A program made the position numbers and the translations under genes. Below the pieces are notes generated by a model. It was not told the origin of the DNA. It did not search any database and saw only the letters and a list, made by a program, of their open reading frames with translations. From Erwinia sorbitola (GTDB taxonomy: Bacteria > Pseudomonadota > Gammaproteobacteria > Enterobacterales > Enterobacteriaceae): DNA of 64,000 nucleotides. The stretch is taken from the NCBI RefSeq assembly GCF_009738185.1, contig NZ_CP046509.1, positions 3,599,501-3,663,500 of the forward strand, written 5' to 3'. Below, piece by piece: positions 17,993 to 26,778 of this stretch (position 1 is the first letter of the stretch; every line of letters starts with the position of its first letter).

Positions 17993-19063
17993 TTAACCCG
18001 CCAGCTCATGCTGCCGCCACTGACGCGGGCTGATGCCGAACCAGCGACGGAAAGCACGGGAGAATGCGCTCACCTCTGAGTAACCGAGCAGCAAAGCCAT
18101 TTCGGAGATCGGCAGCTGACGCTGCTGTAAATAGTGTTTCGCCATTTCACAGCGAACGGTATCTACCAGCGTGGTAAAGCTTAACCCTTCTTCACGCAGA
18201 CGCCGCTGTAATGACCAGCTGGACAAGCCCATTTTTTCCGCCACATCCTCCAGTACCGGCTCCCCCTGGAGGATCACCTGATGAACCTGTGCCCGCGCCT
18301 GATCGACAATGTTCTGCTGCGGTGTCGTGCTGTTCAGGCGGCGAATGGCATCCTGCATCACCCCCAGCAGCAGCGGATCGCTGTCCGGCATGGCGCGCAG
18401 CAGATCGCGTTTTGGGATCAGTAAAGAGTTAAACGGCTGATCAAAATAGACCGGAGCATCAAAGACTTTACAGTGCTCGTGCCACTGTCCTGGACGGGGA
18501 TGTTCAAAATGGACTTCACGCGGTGCCCAGTTTTTTCCGGCCACGTGGCGGATCAGATTAAGGAACATCCCCAGCGTCAGCTCTGCATCCTGACGGCGGC
18601 AGAGGATGGCACCGTGGCGCACCTGATAGTCCAGCCGCCAGCAGTCGCCCTTATCCACCAGCCGTGTCAGCGTATCGTGCTGATGCCATGGAAAGGCGCT
18701 GACGACATTATGCAGTGCCTGCTCCAGCGTGGCGCTGCACAGACCGATATAGCCAATCAGACCTAATGACTGCGGTTTGAACTGCCTGCCGTAATGCAAA
18801 CCGAAGTTATCACAACCTGAATGACGAGCGGCCTCTTCCATCACACGGCAGTAGTTAATTAAGCCGAGGCTGAGGGTGGGCTGCGCCAGCAGCTCCGGAT
18901 TGATACCGCTGACGCCAAAGATACGATCGACGTCGCCGCCGCTGTGACTGATAAACTCGCTGAGTCCGCTGGCAGCGGCGGCCAGCACGCCGCGGTTACA
19001 GGCGCTGGCGCTGCCAAGGACATGGCTGATTTCCGGCCTGGCCAGGTTGCTTTGCATCATCAT
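17993..19063 (-). CDS. AraC-family regulator with arabinose-binding-type N-terminal domain
   Basis: 356 residues. The N-terminal two thirds resemble the PF12625-type domain found in OruR/ArgR-like activators (GLINYCRVMEEAARHSGCDNF). The C-terminal 100 residues hold two helix-turn-helix motifs (LEDVAEKMGLSSWSLQRRL and ISEMALLLGYSEVSAFSRAF). It lies 150 bp downstream of a small-molecule kinase gene on the same strand, with a permease gene divergent from that kinase; tandem TTGACCGCAG repeats in the divergent region are the probable binding sites. The inducer is not known; ethanolamine, choline or a hydroxylated amine would fit the neighbours. Confidence 0.87.
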   Translation of the reverse strand: MMMQSNLARPEISHVLGSASACNRGVLAAAASGLSEFISHSGGDVDRIFGVSGINPELLAQPTLSLGLINYCRVMEEAARHSGCDNFGLHYGRQFKPQSLGLIGYIGLCSATLEQALHNVVSAFPWHQHDTLTRLVDKGDCWRLDYQVRHGAILCRRQDAELTLGMFLNLIRHVAGKNWAPREVHFEHPRPGQWHEHCKVFDAPVYFDQPFNSLLIPKRDLLRAMPDSDPLLLGVMQDAIRRLNSTTPQQNIVDQARAQVHQVILQGEPVLEDVAEKMGLSSWSLQRRLREEGLSFTTLVDTVRCEMAKHYLQQRQLPISEMALLLGYSEVSAFSRAFRRWFGISPRQWRQHELAG

Positions 19064-19212
19064 CGTTATTGCCTTTAAGCTGCGGTGGATACCTTATTTA
19101 CAGCAAGTTCCGTACCAACCCCAGCCTTCAGCAAATTCATGCATTTACCCTTTAATTATTGGCACGGTAAGCACCGCCGGGGCGCAGAGTGCCCGACAAC
19201 GGTGCAACCGGC

Positions 19213-20217
19213 TCAGGCTCCAACCGGCAGTTCACTGGTTTCAAGATAACGACGACACAGGCGCACCGAGTGATCGGCCCACTGGGATCCAAGGCTCTGC
19301 GCCATCTCGGTTTCCGCGTGAGATCCTGCCCAGGCCAGCAGCTGAATACGACGCTGGATCAGCAGCGCAGGTATCTTTTCCATCTCCGCATCGCTGATGT
19401 GCGCCACCTGCTCATAGCCGCGGATCCAGTGATCAACCCACTCAGCCGCACGCGGATGATGCTCAACAAAACTGATCGCCGCGGCCAGATCGTGCAGATA
19501 CCAGCCGAACCCGCAGTCATCAAAATCGATCACCCGGGTTTCGCCCTTGTGCAGCAACAGATTTGTCAGCCGCAGATCCGCATGGATCAGCCCGTAGTTA
19601 TGCGGATCTTTACCAAAGTCAGTCAGCGTCGATCCTACGTGCGCAATGGTCTCTTCAACGACGCGATGATCCGCTCCCCGCAGATTCGGCGCATCGCGCC
19701 AGTCGCCCCAGTGACTTTGCGGGCTGACCATGGTGTGATGATCCCAGATGATGCGCTGAAAACCCGCCGGGCGCTGCCAGCTGCGGCTGTGCTGATGCAG
19801 ACGAGCGGTAATATTCCCCAACTGCTGAAAAGCGCGTGGATCCACATCTGTTCCGGGCATCTCCCCGTCAATCCAGTGGAACAATACCGCATAGCGCACG
19901 ACGCCCTCTTCCAGCAGCAGACTTTGTACGGTTTGCCCTTCGCGGTCGGCTACTGCCTGCGGCACCTCGATGCCGGTTTCCCGCAGTGCATCCAGCCAGT
20001 GCAGCTCACTTTCGATATCAGCACGCTGATGGTAATCCGCACGGTGCAGCCGCAGGGCATAGCGTTTACCGCCAGCCTCCACTAAAAAGGTGGCATTTTC
20101 TGATCGGCACAGCAGGCTGAGTTTGCCCTGGAACGCCGCCGGATAGCGTAACAGGGTCATTTCGGCGAGGCGCAGCAGCGCGGCATTGGTCAGGGTGTCA
20201 TATTGTTTGGCGGTCAT
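19213..20217 (-). CDS. Aminoglycoside-phosphotransferase-fold small-molecule kinase
   Basis: 334 residues of the APH/choline-kinase fold: nucleotide-binding region near ENATFLVEAGGKRYALRLHR, the catalytic Brenner motif LIHADLRLTNLLL and the metal motif VIDFDDCGFG. Relatives include homoserine kinase type II, choline/ethanolamine kinases and hydroxylysine kinase. It is divergent from an ethanolamine-type permease and followed by an AraC regulator, so it may phosphorylate the imported amine. No class III phospho-lyase aminotransferase, the usual partner, is in the window. Substrate undetermined. Confidence 0.82.
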   Translation of the reverse strand: MTAKQYDTLTNAALLRLAEMTLLRYPAAFQGKLSLLCRSENATFLVEAGGKRYALRLHRADYHQRADIESELHWLDALRETGIEVPQAVADREGQTVQSLLLEEGVVRYAVLFHWIDGEMPGTDVDPRAFQQLGNITARLHQHSRSWQRPAGFQRIIWDHHTMVSPQSHWGDWRDAPNLRGADHRVVEETIAHVGSTLTDFGKDPHNYGLIHADLRLTNLLLHKGETRVIDFDDCGFGWYLHDLAAAISFVEHHPRAAEWVDHWIRGYEQVAHISDAEMEKIPALLIQRRIQLLAWAGSHAETEMAQSLGSQWADHSVRLCRRYLETSELPVGA

Positions 20218-20290
20218 AGTCTGGCTCCGGAGTCAGTTTCAGGCAGTGCTTCTTTGCCTGACAGCATCCTATCGCTGGCCCCCTTCCGGC

Positions 20291-20361
20291 TTGACCGCAG
20301 ACGACCCTGTTTTGACCGCAGCGTACACCTGGCACTTTTTTTGCGAGGGAGTTGACCACAG
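20291..20361. promoter_or_regulatory. Tandem direct repeats, likely AraC-type operator
   Basis: TTGACCGCAG at 20291 and 20312 and TTGACCACAG at 20352 are spaced 21 and 40 bp apart, close to whole helical turns on one face. They lie in the divergent region between the kinase and the permease. Direct 10-bp half-sites with 21-bp spacing are typical of AraC-family activators; the adjacent AraC gene is the natural candidate. Confidence 0.65.
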
Positions 20362-20501
20362 AGCACAAAAATCATCATGCCCGCGTCAAGTTTCCCCTAA
20401 CGGGCAACGGCATTATCGAATAACGCCCTCCAACAAACTTTACGCGACAGGTTGCTGCAACGTGGGGAATGGCGGGGAAACACACTGACGGGGATAACAG
20501 C

Positions 20502-21866
20502 ATGACAAATAAATTAAAGCCCACGCTGGGCACCATACATTTGTGGGGCATTGCAGTAGGTCTGGTAATTTCCGGGGAATATTTTGGCTGGAGCTATGGC
20601 TGGGGAGTGGCGGGCACGCTCGGCTTTCTGCTGACAACGCTGATGATCGCTACCATGTATACCTGTTTTATCTTCAGTTTTACCGAACTGACCACCGCGA
20701 TCCCCCATGCCGGTGGCCCGTTTGCCTATAGCCGTCGTGCATTTGGTGAGACCGGCGGGCTGATTGCCGGTATGGCAACGCTGATTGAATTCGTCTTTGC
20801 TCCCCCGGCGATCGCCATGGCTATCGGTGCCTACCTCAATGTTCAGTATCCGGAGCTGAATCCAAAGTACGCGGCGGTGGGTGCCTATATCGTCTTTATG
20901 ACGCTGAATATTCTCGGCGTAAAGCTGGCCGCGATGTTTGAGCTGGTGGTTACCGTACTGGCAGTGATCGAACTGCTGGTGTTTATGGGCGTGGTCGCTC
21001 CGGGCTTCAGCATTGCCAACTTCGCCGCCAACGGCTGGGCAGGCGGTGAGCACTTTGGTATGCCTGCACTTTCCGGTATTTTTGCCGCGATCCCGTTTGC
21101 TATCTGGTTCTTCCTCGCCATTGAAGGCGCAGCGATGGCCGCAGAAGAAGCGAAAGATCCGAAGCGGACGATCCCGCGCGCCTATATTGCCGGGATCCTG
21201 ACGCTGGTCGTGCTGGCACTTGGCGTGATGCTGATGGCTGGCGGTGCCGGAGACTGGCGGGCGCTGTCAAACATCAACGATCCGCTGCCGCAGGCGATGA
21301 AAATGATCGTCGGTGAGCACTCCAACTGGATGCATATGCTGGTGTGGATCGGTCTGTTTGGTCTGATCGCCAGCTTCCACGGCATTATTCTTGGCTATTC
21401 GCGCCAGTTCTTTGCCCTCTCCCGCGCCGGTTATCTGCCTGCGGGCCTGGCGAAACTGTCACGCTTCCAGACGCCTCACCGGGCGATTATTGCTGGCGGT
21501 GTGATCGGCATTGCGGCGATCTTCAGCGACAGCTGGATCAATTTACAAGGGATGTCACTGACCGCCGCAATGATCACCATGGCCGTGTTTGGTGCCATCG
21601 TGATGTATATCATGAGTATGTTGAGCCTGTTCCGTTTGCGCCGTATCGCGCCGGAGCTGGATCGTAGTTTCCTCGCCCCTGGCTACCCGATAGTGCCGGG
21701 TATTGCGCTGGTACTGGCGGTGGTGTGTCTGGTAGCGATGCTGTGGTTCAACGCGCTGATTGGCGCGCTGTTTGTCGCACTAATGCTGGCGGGCTATATG
21801 TGGTTCCTGCTGACCAAAAGCCAGCGTGATAACGCGCCGCATGATGCCATGCTGCAAGGGGAATAA
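20502..21866 (+). CDS. Ethanolamine permease-type APC transporter
   Basis: 454 residues, about 12 membrane helices. The N terminus LKPTLGTIHLWGIAVGLVIS followed by EYFGWSYGWG is the hallmark of the ethanolamine permease (Eat) family, proton-coupled importers found next to amine catabolic genes. The start at 20502 (MTNKLKPT) matches the family; eleven earlier codons are open but lack a ribosome site. It is divergent from a kinase/AraC pair and shares a control region with tandem repeats. No eutBC ammonia-lyase genes are visible, so the downstream catabolism is unclear. Confidence 0.85.
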   Translation: MTNKLKPTLGTIHLWGIAVGLVISGEYFGWSYGWGVAGTLGFLLTTLMIATMYTCFIFSFTELTTAIPHAGGPFAYSRRAFGETGGLIAGMATLIEFVFAPPAIAMAIGAYLNVQYPELNPKYAAVGAYIVFMTLNILGVKLAAMFELVVTVLAVIELLVFMGVVAPGFSIANFAANGWAGGEHFGMPALSGIFAAIPFAIWFFLAIEGAAMAAEEAKDPKRTIPRAYIAGILTLVVLALGVMLMAGGAGDWRALSNINDPLPQAMKMIVGEHSNWMHMLVWIGLFGLIASFHGIILGYSRQFFALSRAGYLPAGLAKLSRFQTPHRAIIAGGVIGIAAIFSDSWINLQGMSLTAAMITMAVFGAIVMYIMSMLSLFRLRRIAPELDRSFLAPGYPIVPGIALVLAVVCLVAMLWFNALIGALFVALMLAGYMWFLLTKSQRDNAPHDAMLQGE

Positions 21867-21887
21867 GCTTCTGGTTAACTGATTAAG

Positions 21888-21920
21888 GGGCGGCCTGTAA
21901 TGAGGGTCGCCCCATTTTTA
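21888..21920. terminator. Terminator between permease gene and mak
   Basis: GGGGCG...CGCCCC stem with a loop of about 16 nt followed by ATTTTTATTTTT, between convergent genes. Confidence 0.7.
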
Positions 21921-21923
21921 TTT

Positions 21924-22829
21924 TTACAGCGGCCACAGCCAGGCTGCACCGCGCACTCCGCTGGAATCGCCATGAACGGCGCGACGGATTGGCGTTTCAA
22001 ATTCCCCGCCAAATACCCAGTTTTTTACCAGCAGTGGCACCGTCTGATAGAGCCGCTCGACGTTGCTCATACCTCCGCCCAGCACAATCATGTCCGGATC
22101 AAGAATATTGACCACATGAGCCAGCGACTTTGCAAGACGCAGCTCATAGCGGCTCATCGCCAGCTCGGCGACGGGATCCTGTTTGATAACCCGCTGCATA
22201 ATTTCCGCGCCTGTTAACGCCGTGCCGCTGAGTCGCTGATAGTCGGTGGCGAAACCGGTGCCGGAGATAAAAGTTTCAATACAGCCTGACTTACCGCAGT
22301 AGCAGGGAACTTCTTCACGGTAGCGCAGCTCATCTTCATCCATCCACGGCAGCGGATTATGGCCCCACTCTCCGGCGTTGCCGTTACCGCCGCTATGCGC
22401 CTGTCCGTTCACCGCCACGCCAGCCCCACAGCCGGTACCGATAATTACCGCAAATACCGTCTGCTTTCCTGCCGCCGCACCGTCTACCGCTTCCGACACC
22501 GCAAGGCAGTTAGCGTCATTGGCAATGCGTACTTCACGGCCCAGACGCTGCTGTAGATCTTTATCCAGCGGCTGGCCATTAAGCCAGGTGGAGTTAGCAT
22601 TTTTTACCCGACGGGTGTAGGGCGACAGCGTACCGGGAATGCCCAGACCAACGCTCCCCTGCTGCCCCGTCACCTCCTCGGCACGCCTGACCAGTCCGAC
22701 GATGGTTTCCAGGGTTTTTTCATAGTCGTTGCGCGGCGTGGGAACGCGATAGCGAAACAGCTCTTCACCCTGGTCAGATAAAGCGATCACTTCTGTTTTT
22801 GTGCCACCTAAATCGATACCGATACGCAC
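21924..22829 (-). CDS. mak: Fructokinase Mak (ROK family)
   Basis: 301 residues. ATP-binding DLGGTKTEV at the N terminus, central GTGCGAGV, and the ROK zinc motif around EVPCYCGKSGCIETFISG. Mak phosphorylates fructose (weakly other hexoses) to fructose-6-phosphate in the cytoplasm. Length and neighbours (rdgC divergent) match E. coli mak. About 145 bp separate it from rdgC. Confidence 0.95.
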   Translation of the reverse strand: MRIGIDLGGTKTEVIALSDQGEELFRYRVPTPRNDYEKTLETIVGLVRRAEEVTGQQGSVGLGIPGTLSPYTRRVKNANSTWLNGQPLDKDLQQRLGREVRIANDANCLAVSEAVDGAAAGKQTVFAVIIGTGCGAGVAVNGQAHSGGNGNAGEWGHNPLPWMDEDELRYREEVPCYCGKSGCIETFISGTGFATDYQRLSGTALTGAEIMQRVIKQDPVAELAMSRYELRLAKSLAHVVNILDPDMIVLGGGMSNVERLYQTVPLLVKNWVFGGEFETPIRRAVHGDSSGVRGAAWLWPL

Positions 22830-22974
22830 TTGTTATTCCTCATGATTTGACGGCGAGATTAATACCTTAGAAGGCGCGATGCGGAAAGGCAATGAAACGC
22901 CGCCGCTGATTCGCTATCATGCGCGCTGACTTTGAACTCGCGCGCGTTATGCGCGTCCGGAGAGGGAATGCAGC

Positions 22975-23886
22975 ATGCTGTGGTTTAAAAATTTGATGGT
23001 TTATCGTCTTAATCGCGACATTCCGCTGGTGGCAGACGAGATGGAAAAACAGCTCGATGCCTTCTCCTTCACCCCCTGCGGTAGCCAGGATATGGCCAAA
23101 ACCGGCTGGGTTTCTCCTATCGGCCCCCGTAGTGAAGACCTGACTCACGTTACGAACGGTCAGATTCTGATCTGTGCGCGTAAAGAAGAGAAAATGCTGC
23201 CATCGCCGGTGATTAAGCAGGCGCTGGAAGCGAAAATCAGCAAGCTGGAAGCCGAGCAGTCACGCAAGCTGAAGAAGACTGAAAAAGACTCGCTGAAAGA
23301 TGAAGTGCTGCACAGCCTGCTGCCACGTGCCTTTAGCCGTTACAGCCAGACCTATGTGTGGATCGATACCGTCAATAATCTGATTATGGTCGACTGCGCC
23401 AGCGCGAAAAAAGCGGAAGATACCTTAGCCCTGCTGCGTAAAAGCCTTGGCTCTCTGCCGGTGGTGCCGCTGACGCTGGAAAGCCCGATTGAGCTGACGA
23501 TGACCGAATGGGTGCGTTCCGGTGAACTGCCTGCCGGTTTTGCGCTGATGGACGAAGCCGAACTGAAAGCGATTCTGGAAGATGGTGGCGTAATTCGCTG
23601 TAAGAAGCAGGATCTGGTGTGTGACGAGATTGCCAACCATATTGAAGCGGGCAAACTGGTGACTAAACTTGCCCTCGACTGGCAGGAACGTATTCAGATG
23701 ATCCTCTCAGATGACGGTTCAATTAAACGCCTGAAGTTCTCCGATATCCTGCGCGAGCAGAATGATGATATTGATCGTGAAGACGTCACCGGGCGCTTTG
23801 ATGCTGACTTTGTTCTGATGACGGGTGAACTGGCTGCGTTAATCAGCAACACTGTAGAAGCACTTGGCGGGGAAGCCGAACGTTAA
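22975..23886 (+). CDS. rdgC: Recombination-associated protein RdgC
   Basis: 303 residues, full length for the family, beginning MLWFKNLMVYRLNRDI. RdgC is a dimeric ring that encircles double-stranded DNA and restrains RecA-promoted exchange; it is nucleoid-associated. GGAGAGGG precedes the ATG. Divergent from mak, as in E. coli. High confidence from overall similarity. Confidence 0.97.
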   Translation: MLWFKNLMVYRLNRDIPLVADEMEKQLDAFSFTPCGSQDMAKTGWVSPIGPRSEDLTHVTNGQILICARKEEKMLPSPVIKQALEAKISKLEAEQSRKLKKTEKDSLKDEVLHSLLPRAFSRYSQTYVWIDTVNNLIMVDCASAKKAEDTLALLRKSLGSLPVVPLTLESPIELTMTEWVRSGELPAGFALMDEAELKAILEDGGVIRCKKQDLVCDEIANHIEAGKLVTKLALDWQERIQMILSDDGSIKRLKFSDILREQNDDIDREDVTGRFDADFVLMTGELAALISNTVEALGGEAER

Positions 23887-23955
23887 TTTTCTGTCCTGGC
23901 GGGCAGAGCTGACAGGTCAAAGTCTCTGCCTGTAGCGCTGACGTGCTGCACGTAC

Positions 23956-23975
23956 GGGTCGGGCATTGCCGACCC
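23956..23975. repeat. Palindromic element GGGTCGGGCATTGCCGACCC
   Basis: A near-perfect 20-bp palindrome in the 100-bp gap between convergent rdgC and ppnP. It resembles GGGTCAGGCATGCCTGACCC at 7578 beside the 93-bp repeat array, suggesting a dispersed palindromic element family; it may also act as a transcription terminator. Confidence 0.6.
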
Positions 23976-23986
23976 GCATGATGAAA

Positions 23987-24277
23987 TTAATCTTTCAGAT
24001 AGCGGCACAGATACGCTGAAGGCTCTGGCACCTGTAAATGGAATTCGCTGTGGCCCGGCACGTTAAAGATCTGGCCCGGCTGATAGAGTTTCCACTCCAC
24101 CTCCCCTGGCAGTAACACTTTCAGCGAGCCGCTGACAACCGTCATCTCTTCTGCCTGAGCCGTCCCAAAGGTATATTCTCCCTCTGCCATCACACCCACG
24201 CTGGCACGGCCTGTGCTGGCGCTCTCATAACCAATCGACTTTACTTTACCGTCGAAATACTCACTAACGTTGAGCAT
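23987..24277 (-). CDS. ppnP: Pyrimidine/purine nucleoside phosphorylase PpnP
   Basis: 96 residues, a single cupin barrel (MLNVSEYFDGKVKSIGYESA..., AEEMTVVSGSLKVLLPGEVE). PpnP cleaves several nucleosides with phosphate to base and ribose-1-phosphate. Known in E. coli as YaiE and located next to rdgC there too. Start confirmed by family alignment. Confidence 0.94.
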   Translation of the reverse strand: MLNVSEYFDGKVKSIGYESASTGRASVGVMAEGEYTFGTAQAEEMTVVSGSLKVLLPGEVEWKLYQPGQIFNVPGHSEFHLQVPEPSAYLCRYLKD

Positions 24278-24667
24278 ATAAATTCCTTAAAATCAGAGAC
24301 AAAGGTAAGTTTGCAGTGTAGAGCCATAATTAACGGCCTGTCACGTAATATTACATTCTGCACACCGCAATCGTGACTCGTGCCAACAGTTCTGCCGTCA
24401 GCCGGTCAGAGCGTAATACCGGACACCCTGTGTTTAACCTTAATCGTGATTTCATCAATCTGCGAATCGATACCGCAAATGTTATGGCTTACGCCGAAAG
24501 GAAGGTGGTTCCGGATATAACAGAGAGATCCCCTGAGCGAATCAGGGGATCCTTCTGGAGATAATTATCCTGCCTCTGTCGGGCTTTTAGATAATCATCA
24601 TGACAAGGTCGTGCTACTACAGGAGCCCTGGTGAGGCGTACTTCATATCCCGAAGGAGATGAGGTAA
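24278..24667. other. 390-bp spacer between ppnP and the IclR-type gene
   Basis: No convincing gene. It holds a 10-bp stem hairpin GATCCCCTGA/TCAGGGGATC (24527-24551, loop GCGAA), which could end IclR transcription although no T-run follows. E. coli has aroM in this part of the cluster; nothing resembling it is seen. Confidence 0.6.
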
Positions 24668-25459
24668 TTACTGCACGGCTGAGGTGATATTGCCTCCCAG
24701 CCATGCCCGGTCGCCATATTTCCCTGCCAGCTGCCGCGTGACGATTTGCAATGCATCCAGCGCGGAGGATGGACAGGGTGACGCCTGATGTTGTGAAGGA
24801 AACGACAGACAGAGTGCCACCGTTTCCCCACGGTGTTTGTTAGTGATAGTGGTGGATACCGCGCTGATCCCCTGTAAGGTCTCATTGCGGGCCATCGCCC
24901 ATCCCTGCTGACGAATCAGCGCCAGTTCAGCCAGCAAATGCTCCAGCGTCTGCGGTGAATTAGGCGAGTTTACCTGCCATGCCCCGGCATACAGCTGACG
25001 CACAAAGTCATCGCTATAGCGTGAGAGGATCGCCCGACCCACGGAGGTTTCAGCCGCAGGTAAACGGCTGCCCGGTGGGGTGACAACCTGGATAAACATC
25101 CGCCCCTGGAACATACGCATAACCATAATTTCACGCCCCTCCAGCACTGAGATGTAGCCGGTACAGCTGGATTCTGCGGCCAGTCTCGCCATCATCGACG
25201 ACGCGCCATCCACCAGCGGCGTGGAGAGATAGTTACTGGCCAGCGTCAGCAGCATATGGCCAACATGAAAACAGCGTGTATCCGGATCGCGCTCCAGCAG
25301 CCCTTCGCTTTCCATTGTCGATAACAGGCGCGAGACGGTGCTTTTCGGTAGCCCCAGCGTCTGAGCGATATCAGTGAATGTCAGCCCCGGCTGCCCCTGG
25401 CTTACTCCACTTTGATTAAAAAGTTTCAGTACTGCGGTAGCGTTTTCTAAGGTGGTCAT
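24668..25459 (-). CDS. IclR-family transcriptional regulator
   Basis: 263 residues: N-terminal winged helix with FTDIAQTLGLPKSTVSRLL (about 28-46), then the IclR effector domain (SYLSTPLVDGASSMMARLA..., ETSVGRAILSRYSD, ALCLSFP). It stands alone between ppnP and yaiA, in a place where E. coli has aroM. A palindromic operator overlaps its ribosome site, so it probably represses itself. No catabolic operon sits next to it, so its target and effector are unknown. Confidence 0.88.
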   Translation of the reverse strand: MTTLENATAVLKLFNQSGVSQGQPGLTFTDIAQTLGLPKSTVSRLLSTMESEGLLERDPDTRCFHVGHMLLTLASNYLSTPLVDGASSMMARLAAESSCTGYISVLEGREIMVMRMFQGRMFIQVVTPPGSRLPAAETSVGRAILSRYSDDFVRQLYAGAWQVNSPNSPQTLEHLLAELALIRQQGWAMARNETLQGISAVSTTITNKHRGETVALCLSFPSQHQASPCPSSALDALQIVTRQLAGKYGDRAWLGGNITSAVQ

Positions 25460-25466
25460 ACCTTAT

Positions 25467-25492
25467 GTTCCGTTATATGGAACTACTGTTCC
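25467..25492. promoter_or_regulatory. Palindromic operator upstream of the IclR-type gene
   Basis: GTTCC-GTTATAT-GGAAC (25467-25483), then a third half-site GTTCC at 25488-25492. It overlaps the translation start region of the IclR-type gene. TTCC/GGAA arms are common in IclR-family sites, so autoregulation is likely. Confidence 0.6.
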
Positions 25493-25610
25493 TGTTTTGG
25501 CATTCAGTTAAACCTACGGCGAGGCTGTTTCAGGGTCAAGAATTTAATTTAATCAGAGAAAAAAAAATGCTACGCGGGGAAATGATGACCGGCGTCCTTG
25601 CCGGGAGGAA

Positions 25611-25802
25611 TTACTCTTTCGTCTGGTCTTCATAACGTTTTTTTGCATCCAGCGCTTCCTGCTCAGTTTTGTGCTCGCTGATCAGTGAGTCAGGTTTCGG
25701 ATGGTCTGCACGTAACTCATACCAGATTACCGATTTGCCGGGTGCGCCTTTCTCGACCGGTACGATGTTCGCTTCTCGTGGATATGGCGGTCTTCCTGGC
25801 AT
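25611..25802 (-). CDS. yaiA: YaiA family protein
   Basis: 63 residues, close to E. coli YaiA: PPYPREA near the N terminus, WYELRADHPKPDSLISEH in the middle and DAKKRYEDQTKE at the end. Function unknown; in E. coli it is co-transcribed with aroL under TyrR and TrpR. Here too it follows aroL on the same strand, 142 bp downstream. AGGGGAG precedes the ATG. Confidence 0.92.
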   Translation of the reverse strand: MPGRPPYPREANIVPVEKGAPGKSVIWYELRADHPKPDSLISEHKTEQEALDAKKRYEDQTKE

Positions 25803-25917
25803 AGTGCTCCCCTCTTTGATGTCTGTAAAAGTGCGTGGTCACTGTTATGACCGATACCAAGTATAGACAATCGAAACGGGTTATCAGCGGAGACAGAAGA
25901 TGAAAGCAGATTTAACG

Positions 25918-25937
25918 GGTGCAGGCAGTGCTGCACC
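25918..25937. terminator. Hairpin between aroL and yaiA
   Basis: GGTGCAG/CTGCACC stem with a 6-nt loop just after the aroL stop; no U-run on either strand, so more likely an RNA-stabilising or attenuating hairpin than a full terminator. Confidence 0.4.
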
Positions 25938-25944
25938 GGGAGAG

Positions 25945-26469
25945 TTAGCTGGCGCGGGCGAGAGAAAGAACGCTGAGAATCTGGCTGACTACGGCATCAG
26001 GAGAGTGCATCGCGTTAATAATATGGTGCGCCGTCTCACGATATAAACTATCACGCGCCGCCAGTACCTCTACCATCTCTTCCGCGATTGGCCGCCCGGT
26101 CAGGGTCGGGCGTTGTTCAGCTTCCGGATAAGCCTCAAGGCGGGCAGCCAGTACGGCGGCATCAGCATTCAGGTAGATGACCTGACCATGCTCACGCATA
26201 AATTGGCGGTTCTCTTCTGACAGCACCATGCCGCCACCGGTAGCGATTACGGTCGAAGGCGCTGTCACGGCCTTCAGCGAGGCGGTTTCACGTAAACGAA
26301 AGCCCGGCCACCCTTCACGTGCAACAATATCTGCTACGGTTTGCCCACTGGCTTGCTGAAGAGCATGGTCGGTGTCACAAAAGGCGTACCCTAATGCCAG
26401 CGCCAGCGCATGACCAACGGTTGTTTTGCCGCAGCCGCGTGCACCGATCAGATAAATAGGTAATGACAT
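25945..26469 (-). CDS. aroL: Shikimate kinase II AroL
   Basis: 174 residues. P-loop GARGCGKTTVG at about 9-19; shikimate-binding FRLRETASLKAV and ATGGGMVL; lid region RPTLTGRPI. Phosphorylates shikimate to shikimate-3-phosphate in aromatic amino-acid synthesis. The ATG at 26469 aligns with the E. coli start (MSLPIYLIG against MTQPLFLIG); a GTG three codons upstream is possible but has only 3 nt between it and the AAGGA motif. TyrR boxes upstream indicate aromatic control. Confidence 0.95.
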   Translation of the reverse strand: MSLPIYLIGARGCGKTTVGHALALALGYAFCDTDHALQQASGQTVADIVAREGWPGFRLRETASLKAVTAPSTVIATGGGMVLSEENRQFMREHGQVIYLNADAAVLAARLEAYPEAEQRPTLTGRPIAEEMVEVLAARDSLYRETAHHIINAMHSPDAVVSQILSVLSLARAS

Positions 26470-26580
26470 AACGGGCACTTTTCCTTTTAGCGAACGCCGA
26501 CGCCAGAGATTGCGCGCAGCTTACCGACCAATGTTTAACGTTGCAGCGCATGATACCCGACATTGCTCCAGGGGGCTAGT

Positions 26581-26598
26581 AGTAACGTTTTATTTACA
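26581..26598. promoter_or_regulatory. Weak TyrR box
   Basis: AGTAAC-GTTTTA-TTTACA fits the TyrR consensus TGTAAA-N6-TTTACA in 10 of 12 fixed positions or fewer; right half is perfect. Closer to aroL than the strong box. Confidence 0.5.
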
Positions 26599-26650
26599 GC
26601 ACAAAGAGAGATATACCCATCTAACCTCATGTTTAACATAAAGTTACCTG

Positions 26651-26668
26651 TGTAATTATTTATTTACA
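26651..26668. promoter_or_regulatory. Strong TyrR box upstream of aroL
   Basis: TGTAAT-TATTTA-TTTACA matches TGTAAA-N6-TTTACA at 11 of 12 fixed positions. It lies in the 300-bp divergent region between aroL and the DUF2076 gene, so TyrR could affect either. Confidence 0.75.
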
Positions 26669-26778
26669 CCAACAAAAAACAGGCTATATCTGCCGCAACA
26701 TTTCCTTACTCCAGCATGATTTACTTTCCCACGGGTATTGCCACTATAAAGGCTGTCGCCCGTTTTCGGAGAATCCCT

